Assembly: GCF_000516985.1 (NCBI RefSeq)
Contig: NW_006917102.1
Location: 1,621,681-1,685,680 of the forward strand
From: Pestalotiopsis fici W106-1
Lineage: Eukaryota; Ascomycota; Sordariomycetes; Amphisphaeriales; Sporocadaceae
DNA: 64,000 nucleotides
Direction: 5' to 3'
Below, piece by piece: positions 10,329 through 22,183 of this stretch (its first letter is position 1; every line of letters starts with the position of its first letter). Below the pieces are notes generated by a model, which searched no databases, was not told where the DNA came from, and worked only from the letters and a program-made list of their open reading frames with translations. The position numbers and the translations under genes are program-made.

Positions 10329-13300
10329 TTACGGATCTGGTATAAAGTGCGACCCCCCTGCGCATCGATATCCTGTAGCCTGCTTGATCCAATCATATCC
10401 CATGGGACAAAGTCCCATCATCTTGAGCTTCTCTTTCATAGCGAGCTCTTCAGCTTGTTTGCGCTCCTCTTCCAAAAGCCTTTTCACAATCTTGTCCCTA
10501 TTGGCCTCCGAAGTCGTGTGTAATTCCATGCGGAGCCTCTTGGTCTCTTCAATACGCTCTCGTGCGGCCTGGGCGTCTTTTTGAAGTTGTGCCCAAACCT
10601 CATCGCTCACGCCGGCGTCACGTGTAGCTTGATGCCCGTCAGGTCTTGGCACTTGCTTCTTTGTTGACTTTTGCGCATCCTTGGAATTGTCCGAGGGCGG
10701 ACTCGGGCCGTCCTCTTTGGCATTGGACTGCATCCCGGCTGACGTGTCTCTAGCAACAGAACTGCTGATATCTGGCCGAGGTTGATAGGCTGGAAGATTA
10801 TTGTTCCGATTTCGAGAGCGAGACGCGGTCGCTAGATTGCGCTTTGCTCGTTCTTGATACATCGACTGGAGCTCATCAATGACAATTGCTTCTGTGAGTG
10901 TAAACCGTCTCTCAGTGCCGGTACTCTTCAGATTGATCACCTTCTTGAAAACCTCCATTGCCAGTGTTTTCACGTCTCTGGCACTGGCCCAGCTTGATTG
11001 GAGGATGAGATTCAAGAACAAGTCTTCCAATCGCGCCCGGAATGCCGGCGTCGGCGTGAGAAGGATCGAGAAATCGAAAGTATTGTTCTTCGTTTTCAGA
11101 TTCTTCAGCCGCGCAGATAGCACATTGCCTAGTAGCGCAACGCACTCGTCCTCTTTCAGGCTCCGAAAATACACCGTTTCGGGGAATCGCGATGTGAACC
11201 CCTGGTTGACAGTCATTAGACGGTCAATATCCGAGTCGTAGCCGGCCAGGATTATGATGAGCTTCTTGAAGTACTTCTCCTTGGTGACAGAGTCGACCAA
11301 TTCGTCTATTGCCTCTTGTGCAAAATGACCCTCGGCTAGTCGGTAAGCTTCGTCCACAAAGAGAACCTTTCCAAGCGCCTTATCGAGACACTGCCGCACT
11401 TTTGGTCCCGTCTGGCCAATGTACTGCGCGACTAGATCGCTGGCAGAGCACTCAACAACTTCCGCCGTGGCGAGAAAGCCCATGTCGTAAAAGACTTTGC
11501 CCATCTTTTTGGCGGTGGTTGTTTTGCCCGTTCCAGGTGGACCTTTGAACAAGAAATTGAATGGTATGCTCTCTTTTGGATCCATTTCCAAGGACTTGAG
11601 GTCGCGCACAGTTTCCTGGTAGCCTTGGAGCTTGGAAATGATCTCCTCTGCGCCAACTGTTCCCTCGAAGAGCTTGGAAACATTTGTCTCGGTATTCTCA
11701 GCCCGGTTGAAGTTTTCGTCAAAATCAATCGCCTCGAAAACTTGAGAAGATGCCGCCTGACCAGAAGAACATCGCTTCTGGTGGCGTGCCTTTGTATCGT
11801 TCAGAATGATGTCAATCTCGCCAGCATTTCCGAAGTTTGGGCGGTTCCGTGCGCGGTCCAGCATCTCCAGCGCTACTTTCTTTGCTTCTCCAGTGGCCTG
11901 AAAACCACTCTGCTTGAGTTTCATGTTGAGGATCTGTTCTAGTTGACCCTGACTGAAATCCGCAAAGTTGAAAGCTGTTGACATTGGAAAGCGGCGACTG
12001 AGACCTGGATTGACATTGTGGAACATGTCTTCCATCTGATCCTTATACCCAAGAAGCAAAACACACCTGTCGTCGCCAGGCACTGACTGTACCTCCGCAA
12101 CGATGGTATCAATGACGGCAGTTTGGAAAGAATTACTCCGCGCGCCCAGCCCGGAGGAGCCTGCATACAAACCATATGCTTCGTCAATGACGAGTACCTT
12201 GCCAATTGTGGATGCAAGGATGCCTTTGGTCTGCTTTTCGGATCCCCCAATGACGGCACCGATAAAGTCCGACGGATTCTTGACCACTACTTCGCCATTA
12301 GACAAGAGACCCAGATCAGCAAGTATTGCGCCATACAGCTTGGCCACCGTTGTTTTGCCTGTTCCCGGATTCCCGAGGAAGACCTTGTTGAGTGTGTACT
12401 CCACCAAAGGCTCCTCCGCAAGTTCACGCTGATAGTTGATTTGAATACTGTCGAGCAGAACTTTGACAGTCTCTTTGACCGACTCCAGTCCGATCATTTC
12501 GCTCAATTTCTTCCAGCTTGGCGAATGCGACAGGGCTTCTGAAGGAGCTGGGCCGATGAGATCTTCTTTGGTCAATAGGAAATCATTCGGCTGGAGCTTG
12601 TTGCGTCGTGCCTTGGAGATCCGTGTGGCCTGGCGTCTGGAGATTTGGTCGAGGACGTTCTCCACGGTTCTTGCATTTCCAAATCCTTCATGACCGCGAC
12701 CACGTCCAATCCTCCTGGCGACTATGCGGCAGTACAAGCCGAAAGTGCCTTCTTCACATTTCATTGCGCCATTCCATCCCTTGTGGATCTTGAGATTGAG
12801 GATCTTGAGAAGCTCATCATCAGTGTAGTCGACGAATTCCATGTCAATCGGAAAGCGACTAGGAATTCCAGCATTGTGTGCAGAGAAGGTCTCCATTTGC
12901 TTCTTGTATCCAGCAAGGAGAAAAACGATCTTGCCCATTAGGTTCTCTACCTCCGCAAGGAGATAATCGACAACAGCACCACCTCCAGGACTATTACCCG
13001 AGGTCAATTGATATGCCTCGTCAATAAAAACCACACCGCCTCCTTTCTCGAGCATGGTGTCTACCAGATTTTGACACCCAGCAACCCCCATGTTCGCAAG
13101 CTTCGACCCACTGGTTTCTTCGAATATTGAACTTGGAATGACGCCTAGTGTGGCCAGGAATTCGGCGTACAGTCTAGCAACGGTGGTCTTCCCTGTATCA
13201 AATGTTTGCTCAGCTGCGAATCGCTTCAGGAAGACATCAAGCACGACCTCATGGTTGGCATGTCTTGGGAAACTCACCTGTACCTGGGTTTCCGAGAAAG

Positions 13301-16300
13301 GAGCAGCCATATCTCTGTTTTGAGAAATCAACATTCTGCCGTATCTGCAAATATTATTTCTTAGTCACAAATCCATGAAGATTACATTAGCTCGCCTACC
13401 TTGGTGTCAACCGTAGCCTTGATGTCCAGGAACTGCAGTTTGACCTTTTCGAGACCAATCATCTCGATTAATTGATCCAGAGATTTAATCTTGGCTCCTT
13501 CGGACTGTTTGAGGTACTCCCATTGCCCTTGGGCACTGTCTGAACACTCAGTAGTGATGTCGCTAGACTTTTTTTGCGTCATCCTTGTCTTCTCAACTTC
13601 TGCTTTCTTTGCATTCTCTGTTGCAAGTAGTTTTCGGGCTTGTTCTGTCTGTTTCATGGCCTTCTTGCGTTGGGCTGTTTCTTTCAGGGCAGCCAGTTGT
13701 TGGCGTTGTTGTTCAAGCTGGGATTTCTGTGTTTCCTCTTCTGCGGCGTACTTCATGGTGCGTCGTTCGTGGTCAATCTCGTCCTGGATCTCCTGAAACT
13801 CCTTTGCGTAAACAGCTTGTTGTGAAGCCCTTCGGCGTTCTAGGTCAAGATCACGCTTCGCACGTCTCTCTGTTTCCCGATCCTCACTGATACATTTGTA
13901 GCAAGACGATTTGGACTTGTGACAAGGAATACGGATCTCATGTTGCCTATTGCATGTCTTCGTCAAGAGCTGAGTGCACTCAACTTTGGTGTGGTCAGTT
14001 ACTAGGTGACAACGACGCTGGCAAATGTGGAGTCTGCAAGATAACTGCGTGCCGCTATGTCGTTTTATCAGCAGTGTGCTCGCAAAGAACAAAGTCACAG
14101 TATTTCAAGGCATTCTTACCAAGGTTCCGCACATCCACCGTTGGGACAATGGGTGTCGAAGGATGCAGGCACACTCAGGATGGCCTTTTTCTCTGGGTGA
14201 CGCTCACATTTGACTGGGAACCCATCATATAGGTGCTCCCGGTCCTTGAGGATTTGAAAGAATGGATTCCACGTCTTCGTGCCCTTCTTACTGTCCATAA
14301 AAGTGCGCGCATTTCCGATCATGATGAGACAATTTCTTGCTCTCGTAATCATGACATTGAGGCGTTCTGGTGCCGACATGAATCCAATATCACCTTGTGC
14401 ATTGCTTCGGGTAAGAGAAATGATGGTAATGTCGCTTTCCTCACCTTGATAGTTATCTACAATTGTTAATTATCTAGAAAAGACCATCATATTAGGGCAA
14501 CTTACCAATGGTTGAAAGTCGAAGCGGACGTTTTCCAACCTTGGACGCTGCTTGGGTCAGGAGACCGGCTTGTATCAATGGTGCTGAGTCAAGGTCATTG
14601 AGAATGGGGTCGTTCTCTTGCTTCAATATGTCTCGCAGTAGGCGGAGTTGACCCAAGTACGGTGTGAGAACCACCATCTTGTCCGTACCATAGCCCTGTT
14701 GCGCAAGGTACCTTACCAATCGGAGAACCATTTGGGCCTCGAAATCATTTTGTTTGCTCGAACTTGTCTTGGAGTCCTGTTTGTCGCTTAGGACAGCGCT
14801 TGCAGTTTCAGGTCGATCATGGTCGACAAAGATGACTCTGTCTTGGAGACCCCTTATGAAGGGGTGCTCTGACGTGAACGGTCCATCCAAGAGGCTGGGA
14901 TACGTGAGCGCCCGAGGTAAGCACGATATCTCGGGGTGCATTCGATGTTGTTTGGACAGAGTAGTGTAGCCATGACCTTGAAGAATCATCCGCTCGAACA
15001 TGGACATGTTGAGATTGTAGCCGTCGCCTTTCTCAACTGTCAAGGCATAATTGTCCACCTTTGGTCGCAGTTGTTTGTGATCCCCAATCAAGATCAGCTG
15101 TTTCACCGAAGGTGCCAAGGCGGTCAAGATGTGTGCCTCGCGAATCTCGCCAGCCTCTTCAACAATTACAACATCTGGTTCAGCGGCTCGAATAACCTTG
15201 TTGTACATGGCTGCGGCAGTAGTTGTACAACCAATTAGGCGTCGAGACCGTAAAATGTTGATGGTCCTTTCGTTGTACATGTCGTCCAAATTCTCTTGTA
15301 TGGAATTGAACTCATGCGCAACCTGCTCAACTTCGTCTGATTGCTCCTCCATGATGTCTTGGATCCATTTGCCATGGATAGCTTTGCGCTTTGGCGTCTG
15401 CATGTCCCATACCTCTTCACAATCTGCTGCCACATTGTTGGTGAAAACACCTGGACTTTTTCCATCCAACCAGCGAGAGAAAAGATAGTCTGGCCGAATT
15501 TCTTTGCCTTTCTTGCCGACTCTCTTCCAACTTTGCTCGCCACGGGGAACCTGAAAAGCTCGGTGAAACTTCTCATAATCTTCAGAGAACTCCAGGTACT
15601 CCATTAGAACCTCGAACGAAGCTGTGAATTGCTTGTAAGTCTCGAATGTGCCCTTCAGTCTGTCATCCAGCTCGTACTTTTCCACCTTGAGAGCATCCAT
15701 GATATGCCATGAATCTTTGGACCGCTGAAAGACGTCTTTCTGCTGAGACAGAAGCAGGCCTGCGGTGCGATCGGTTGACTTGGAACCAAGCCTGACCATT
15801 TTCGTAGCCGGAATTCCAACATCGAGTAGTTCCTCCAGGAACTGATCCAGCGCGTGGTTTGTATAGCTTATGACAAAGATGCGAAGGTCGGAACAGTCGA
15901 ATAACGTCTTTGCTATCCACGAACCCACGAACGACTTCCCAGTGCCTATGAAACGGATGAGTTTCGCGCCAAAATCTACTAGTACAGGAAAGGTAAGTAA
16001 CAAACCTGGAGGGCCTTGGATGCGAGAGACTCTCTGGCTAATGGCAGCCACGAACGAGCTTATCTGAGATTGATCTACTCGCACATTCTTGGCACCAAGC
16101 TTGATGACGCAGCCCTCGGTTTCCATGGACTGGAGTCTGCTTATAGCTTGCTGAAGTTGGGGTGCGACAGAAATCTCCGTTTGCATATCTGTTGATGCAG
16201 GACGAATGAGTGCGTCTCCCAGAGGCAATTCGCGAAGCGCCTTCAAACCCTCTAGCACAGGCTCATGTGCGAACACCGGGGTGTCGACGACGACGAAATG

Positions 16301-17491
16301 CAAGTTTGCCGGAGTCCGCAGCATCTGAAGCGCAGTCTTCAGATTCTGGCGATTGGTAAACTGAAGACAGATTTGTGGCTCCTCTTTGCAGAGTAGGTCC
16401 AGTTCTCTTTGGAGAAAGGCGAATCCGAGGATTTGATTGCCACACATGAGAGCGCCAAATGACTGATGTTTCAAGTAGTTCTTGTTGTCAATCAGGAACT
16501 GGCGTCGTTGAGCTTGTGGAATCTTTCTCAAGTCCTCAATGCCTTTCTCACAAGAAAGGATCAGTGAAACCAATTTTCCGCGGCGCTCATTTCCGCAATC
16601 AATTCCAGAAAGAAAGAGGCCTTCGAGGTTTAGCGCTCGGCGTCGCCCCTTCTTCTTCTCCGTTGCGACTTGTAGATCATATCGGATTTCGGCGAGCATG
16701 TCTTCTCTCATCAAGCGGAATTGATTGTCGAGATGGATGTTTGCAATGGTCGATGGTTCCGCTTGGAAAGCCTCGTCCAAGCGCAGATAGTAGGGCTTTT
16801 CAGTGGAGAGTAATTCGTCAGCAGTCGGGTATATCTCTATCTTTCGGAAGTCGGCAAAGTCGTTGTCATGCCTTCCTCCAGGGGAGTACCCGTTGGGACT
16901 TGATTCAGGCTGAGTTCTGGTGACGATGAGCTTCTGGAGTTTGTAAGCCACATCACGAAGAGCATGTGAGTCCGCCTTTTGTAGTCTGCCGGAAGCGAGA
17001 ATGAGTTGCACATCTGCACAAACATCAGGAGCTTGATCAGTGGTATTAGAAAGAAGCTCCAGTGCAATCCAAGCAAAAGGCTCTAGCCAATGTTCCTCGA
17101 ATTGTTTGAAGACATTGTTCAATGCATTCCACACCGTTGGAGGCTCCACGATCGACAACAATATCTGCCACAGAAATTGGCCATCAGATAATGTTCGGAT
17201 TGAGGGATGAGATAGATACTGGACGAGCCCCAACGTATATTCCTGAAGGAAGGGAACAGAAAGATCAACGCGGACGCTCGATCGTATTGCAGCCAGCCCA
17301 TGTTTGCTGGCCAAGATTTCTTCAATACAAGTGCTCGGGTTCTCATGGTTCCGGACAGCTTCGAGGAACAACTTCGCGATGCCAGAATCTGCGATGCTTC
17401 TTTTACCGCTAAGAACGGTCTTGAAGACTTTGCGCAAGCGTATCGCACGACTGTCATCGCGGGTTTCTTGAATGGTCGTTGGCATATCCAT
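10329..17491 (-). CDS. ZNFX1/Hrr1-like SF1 helicase fused to NFX1 zinc fingers and three CbxX/CfxQ AAA+ modules
   Basis: Six exons (17491-16006, 15945-14506, 14456-14120, 14054-13400, 13344-13278, 13192-10329) give 2,282 residues. The order is: N-terminal helical region; SF1 helicase with Walker A GPPGTGKS near 495, VEEAGE, GDHKQLRP, KQHRMHPEIS, then DNYQGEES and ERLNVMITRARN; a Cys/His-rich NFX1-type finger region near 1085-1150; a long Glu/Gln/Lys coiled coil to about 1270; and three CbxX/CfxQ-type AAA+ modules with P-loops near 1328, 1600 and 1884, each with (F/V)(I/V)DEAY. A short Cys/His motif (CPMGYDWI, then GYRCAGGSH) closes the chain. Helicases of this family act in RNAi heterochromatin (fission yeast Hrr1), meiotic silencing (Neurospora SAD-3) and animal antiviral RNA defence (ZNFX1). 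Introns interrupt two P-loop glycine codons. A role in RNA surveillance is inferred. Confidence 0.88.
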
Positions 17492-18183
17492 GATGTGCTG
17501 CGTTTAGTTGGCGATCAAGTATTGCTATCAAGACGACTCTTCCCCATGTCTAGGTAAGAAGCTACCTTATAAAAGTCTTAGCTATGTCGAAAAGAAAGGA
17601 AGCAAAAAGCAAATAATTATGCCGGAAAATCAAGCTTGACTGGGTTTCTGTTGAAAGGCACTGGAAATGTCTATGCGGCTCATCATTGGCCATTTGGAGC
17701 GATTGGGCAGCCTGCAGCATGCGGGAGGCCGGACAGAAGCTACCATAACATATGTTGGAGGCCAGACAGGCACCAATGCCTAGACCACGAGAGACGCACC
17801 GACCTATAATATGGTAGAACAGTCCATCAAAGATACCAGAGTGATTATCTACACCTATGAATACGGGAGGGTCGAGAAAGAAGCTCGAGGGGCGCCAATC
17901 AATTTCTTCTCTTAACCTGTCCCGCACCTGTCGCACTACCCTTTGCAAAACCACGAACAGCTCAGTCGTGCATTATGTACAGTTCTTATCGACCAAATCA
18001 AGTGAATGAATGCAAAGAAGACCACGTGACAGGAAGGGCACTGTGCTAGAATGGCACGGTATATCCATATCTATATGCCACATTCTCTGGTTTCATGTTT
18101 TTCAAGTCACCTGGATAATCCCAGAGAAGTGCATCCCAACCGTATCGCACCTGCAGAGTTCCTCACTCGACAAGTCACGAGCC
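17492..18183. promoter_or_regulatory. Shared divergent promoter region
   Basis: These 692 bp separate the divergent helicase/AAA gene and the plus-strand gene at 18184. Short frames on both strands lack domains. No clear TATA box or known operator was identified. Confidence 0.5.
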
Positions 18184-19661
18184 ATGTACTACTCCTCACA
18201 GCAATACCCCCGAAGAGGGCGTGCCAACTGGCGTGGGTATCGACGTGGAACACTTGGCCGCTTTCCTCCGCAAGAAGTTGAAGACCTACCCGAGCTACCA
18301 TTGGGCCCCTCGATCAACGAATACAATGCCCATGAATTTTCAAAAGACATCACACGATACAAGTCGATCGCTCGTATCACAAACTGCAGCGTAGTCGCTT
18401 CTTGGAACTGGACAAATGCGCGAGCCCCAGAAATGCTCATCCCAGGCAAGTCCACAACACTTATGTGTACGATTTACTCAAAGTGGCTGACATTTTCTAC
18501 GCAGGCATGCCGCCGCGATGGTCACCTCCCGCGAGAGTTGAACGATTGCCCCAGGATAGCGGCGACTATCTTCGTGACCGCAATGCTGCCCGGTACCCAG
18601 CACATCCGATCGAGCCGGCCATACTAGCCGCGATGAAAGAGTCCCCGCAGGTATGTGGAAGCAATGCAGTCGATATTGTCGCTTGCAGCAGCACTCTTGG
18701 AAATCTTCTGCGGTTCATTCGTGGGGAAGAAAAGACTTTCAGAATACTCGTGGAGAAAGTTGGGAACACAGTCTTTCTCGTTCGCCGCGAAAGATCGCCA
18801 ACGGAAAAGATCTTGGGTGTCAGAGGTCATGGCCATACCTTTCCTGAAGCATATACTACGTGGAACCAAGATGTCAAGTCATCGACATCACATCAGCGAG
18901 TTTTGCGATACACATTGGGCGGGCTCCAATGCCTTGTCCGTTTCGAGGCGGACGGATATATTCCAGATACCACGAACAGTCCGGAGAAACGCACATCTCA
19001 TCTCGAGGTACTTGACCCTTCGCAGTCTACTGCTGCAGCTCTGACGTCTGCCTTCAATACGGTGGGTGTTAGCGAGGTACAGCCAGCCAATACCGGCGAC
19101 ATTAGTCTCAAAATCAAACAGGCAGGAGCCAGCATCCCCCAACAGCAGATCTTTGATCTCAAGACAAGATCAGAATGGAAAAGGGATCAAGATACGACCG
19201 CTCAAGAGCTACCGCGGCTTTGGCTGAGCCAACTTCACAAGTTCATCTTGGCACACCACAAAGATGGGGTCTTCAATGATGTCAAGATACACAACGTTCG
19301 CGACAAAGTCTTGGAGTGGGAACGCGTCAATTCGAATGCCATTTCAAGATTCCTCTCGCTCGTTCGTCGCATCATGGACACGGCCGAGGAAGTCGAGCAG
19401 GGGAAATTTGAAGTCTGTCATATGAAGGACCATTTGGGACTCCTCCGATTCCGCCACCAGCTTCCAGATGCTGGTAGTGCACTTTCTCCGACGGTACGAG
19501 ACAAATGGCTCACCCTGAATGAGAAAGATGACAGTGAGACTTCAGCGTCTGATGAGTCAAGCATCGAGGCTATCCTGTGGGACGACGAAGGTGTGGACTA
19601 CACAGCTTGCTCGGCAGTGTGCGGATATTGCGGGCACTGTAACACAGTCAAGGCGTACTGA
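18184..19661 (+). CDS. Conserved fungal protein, often mislabelled geranylgeranyl pyrophosphate synthetase
   Basis: Two exons (18184-18445, 18505-19661) give 472 residues. The 59-nt intron has a GC donor in the classical context CAG|GCAAGT and an AG acceptor, so it is a GC-AG intron. The Arg/Gly/Tyr-rich start (YYSSQQYPRRGRANWRGYRR) resembles an RNA-binding tail. Recognised family blocks are DSGDYLRDRNAARYP, ACSSTLGNLLRF, HTFPEAYTTW and GGLQCLVRFEADGY. None of the DDxxD motifs of prenyl diphosphate synthases is present, so that common label is wrong. FDLKTRSEWKR has the D/E-x-K form seen in PD-(D/E)xK or DXO/Rai1-type nucleases, but nuclease activity is only a suggestion. Its divergent pairing with the RNA helicase gene suggests a shared RNA-related role. 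Confidence 0.75.
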
Positions 19662-19829
19662 GAGATCTGAAGGGATGCATTGGCAAGGCCTACATTGTTG
19701 TGGATTAAAGATTTCTAGTGAAGAGAGAAGATGTTAATTACAATAAATCAGACTGTTATCCAAGTCTCTGCAGTCCATGCCCCATGTCCATGTCTAGGAG
19801 TATCATCCGTCCTTGGCGCGCACGAAAAG

Positions 19830-21465
19830 TTAAAATATCGCATTGGCCTTGCCGTTTGTTGCCATGAGCCGTGTCACGCATATGCAAGCTGTACCCACCA
19901 GTAGCAAGACACCAGAAAAGATCTTCATCCCGGTGTACGATCCATTCCACTTGTCCAAAATTGCACCAGCAATGGGGTTGGTCGTCAAGCCACCGATTGA
20001 TGAGAACAGATACAATAGCCCAGTCCTGTATCCTATTTGTGGCAGAGGTGAGATCTTGGCGATGATTGGAGTGGCCAAGGCGACATAGGCGCCAGAAGTG
20101 CATCCAAAGATGGCGGCAAAGGCAATCAGCGCGCCTATTCCAGATGCGGGTATCCAGAGCGCCAGGATGAAAATGGCCGACAGAAGACAAACAAAGATGA
20201 AGATGTTGTACACGCCAACCTTGTCCGAAAGCGCGCCGGAGCCCAAGCGGCCAATGACACTTCCAGCATTGAGGATTGCGATCAGATACTGTGCGAGGCT
20301 CGATGCGACACCCTTTGACAAGGCTTCAACCGTGATGTAGTTGATGGGAATAAAGATGCCAAATGTGAGAAATAGGACACCAACACAAATAAAGATGAAC
20401 TTGATGTCGGTAAAGGGCTCATGCAAATCCTTGCGGGACATGGTTTTGGGGTTTGGAGGGAAGCGTGCACGAACAGTGAGGTTTCCGATGATGAGAAGAC
20501 CGAGTATCAGAAACGCACAAATCCGCATCGTCCAAGGAAATCCGACTTGAGGAATCAGCCTAGCCACCATGATGGGAAAGATGATGCCGCCAATACTGGA
20601 ACCGGTGGCAGCAATCCCAAAGGCGGCACCGCGCTTCTTGTCAAACCATGCTGGCAGACAAGATATGGCTGAAGAAAATTTAGTCCATGTATATAACCCA
20701 TCAAGATGCAATTATGAGACACTCACCAGGCTGGAAAATTGCAGCAACACCAATCGCACTGCAGACACCCTGCGAGAGCAAGATTTGATAATAGCTGTGA
20801 GACAAGGAACACATCATAAGACCAAAGACATGTAGAAATGAGCCGACCAGAAGGATATATCGAGGCCCAGATAAGTCGAATATGCGCCCCACGACAGGAC
20901 CCTAGCTCTATAGTATTAGTCTCGCCTTTCTTTCTTGAAGAGCGTGGCTGTTCGATCATTTGGTAGAGTTACTTACACCGAAAAACATGAAAAATATTTG
21001 GAGCGATGGAATCCAGGAAACAGCAGTAGCTGAATAATCCTTGAGCAAAACGCTTTCATAGTAACCTTGGAAGACACCTATACCTGCACGTGGGATTTAG
21101 CACAGGAGGACGAGAAATGATTTGCGTGAAGACCGGCCCATCGAATTTCCTTTTCATGTATCTTTTGCTTTCTTTTTTTCTTCTTTTTTTTTTTCTTTGG
21201 AAAGAGCAAGTAATTGCGCCACAAGGTCGTTGTACTTACTGTTGATCCAGCCGAAACTACAAAAGGCGACACACCAAACTCCCAAGACTGTTAGCCAAGC
21301 TTTGCTGCCTCCATCCGGGGCGGGGCTTTTCCATCCAACAGCCTCATCCGCTGCAGAAGAATCGGTCGCGTTTTCCCGATTGTCGTCTATCTCGAATTTG
21401 TTTGAACCTGTAGGCTGTGATTGATCCTGCGAAGAGTCTGGCTCCTTATCCTTGAGATGCGACAT
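19830..21465 (-). CDS. Monocarboxylate-type MFS transporter
   Basis: Four exons (21465-21240, 21083-20977, 20901-20727, 20668-19830) give 448 residues. The cytosolic tail of about 50 residues, rich in Asp, Ser and Glu, precedes APDGGSKAWLTVLGVW, the signature before helix 1 of SLC16/MCT-like fungal transporters. Twelve hydrophobic segments follow, with the cytosolic loop motif GRIFDLSGPRYILL between helices 2 and 3 and GRLGSGALSDKVG between helices 8 and 9. It probably moves a carboxylate or a related small acid across the plasma or vacuolar membrane. The start chosen is the Met before SHLKDKEPD. The frame upstream is open but lies in an AT-rich leader. It is on the same strand as the Zn2Cys6 gene behind it; joint regulation is possible but not shown. 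Confidence 0.85.
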
Positions 21466-22183
21466 GGCGAAGGCTAGGCAAATAAAGTAGGAACAAAAAA
21501 ATATAAATAAAGTTAAAAAGTGAGAAGATTGGTGATCTCTATTGGAACAGAATAGGAAAGGAGTCTGAAAAGGAAAGACTGATAGAGAACTCCTGTGATG
21601 TCTAAATCTATTCGCGATCGAAATGTTGAGATACCGTTGCTGACAATTGAAAGGACCTGTCATCTCTTTTTTATTTTCTCATGCCGGGAGGATTTTCTCT
21701 CGGTCTTTGGCGAATGGCCGAGCGGGGGATTTACATCACGTGGCCGAATGTACATACGCGAGCCCCCTTGTCGAAGAGGCGACTCTCACTGGCGGACCGT
21801 CATTTGATTACATTTGGATATGTACCTCGGATTTATGAAACAGGCGAATTACGCCTCAAGAAATGAAGGAATGCATTGCTCGCTCAACTTTTGGATGTGC
21901 TATTTAGTGGCGGTCACTAGAGCCGTCGGTTCAAGACTGCTAGCGGATGCAGAGTTTTATTCGTTTTCTCATACGACTAGTATCCAAGTGAAGAATAAAA
22001 TCAAAGATGATCTACACCTACGAAAAGAATGTGTGAATCCAAATAGGCTCAGAAAGCCCTTCCCGTTGTGTAACCCGAAGGGTGCCACACTACACAGCCA
22101 CGGTGTGGCACATCATTTTCATATTGTACCAAAGTTTATTTAATCTTATCTCAGCGAACTCGGGCATTGGGTGTACATCATAG
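21466..22183. other. Intergenic, promoter of the MFS gene
   Basis: These 718 bp hold the leader and promoter of the MFS transporter and the 3' end of the Zn2Cys6 gene. No domain-bearing frame is seen. A small inverted repeat around GGTGCCACAC / GTGTGGCACATC lies near 22080-22110. Confidence 0.5.
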
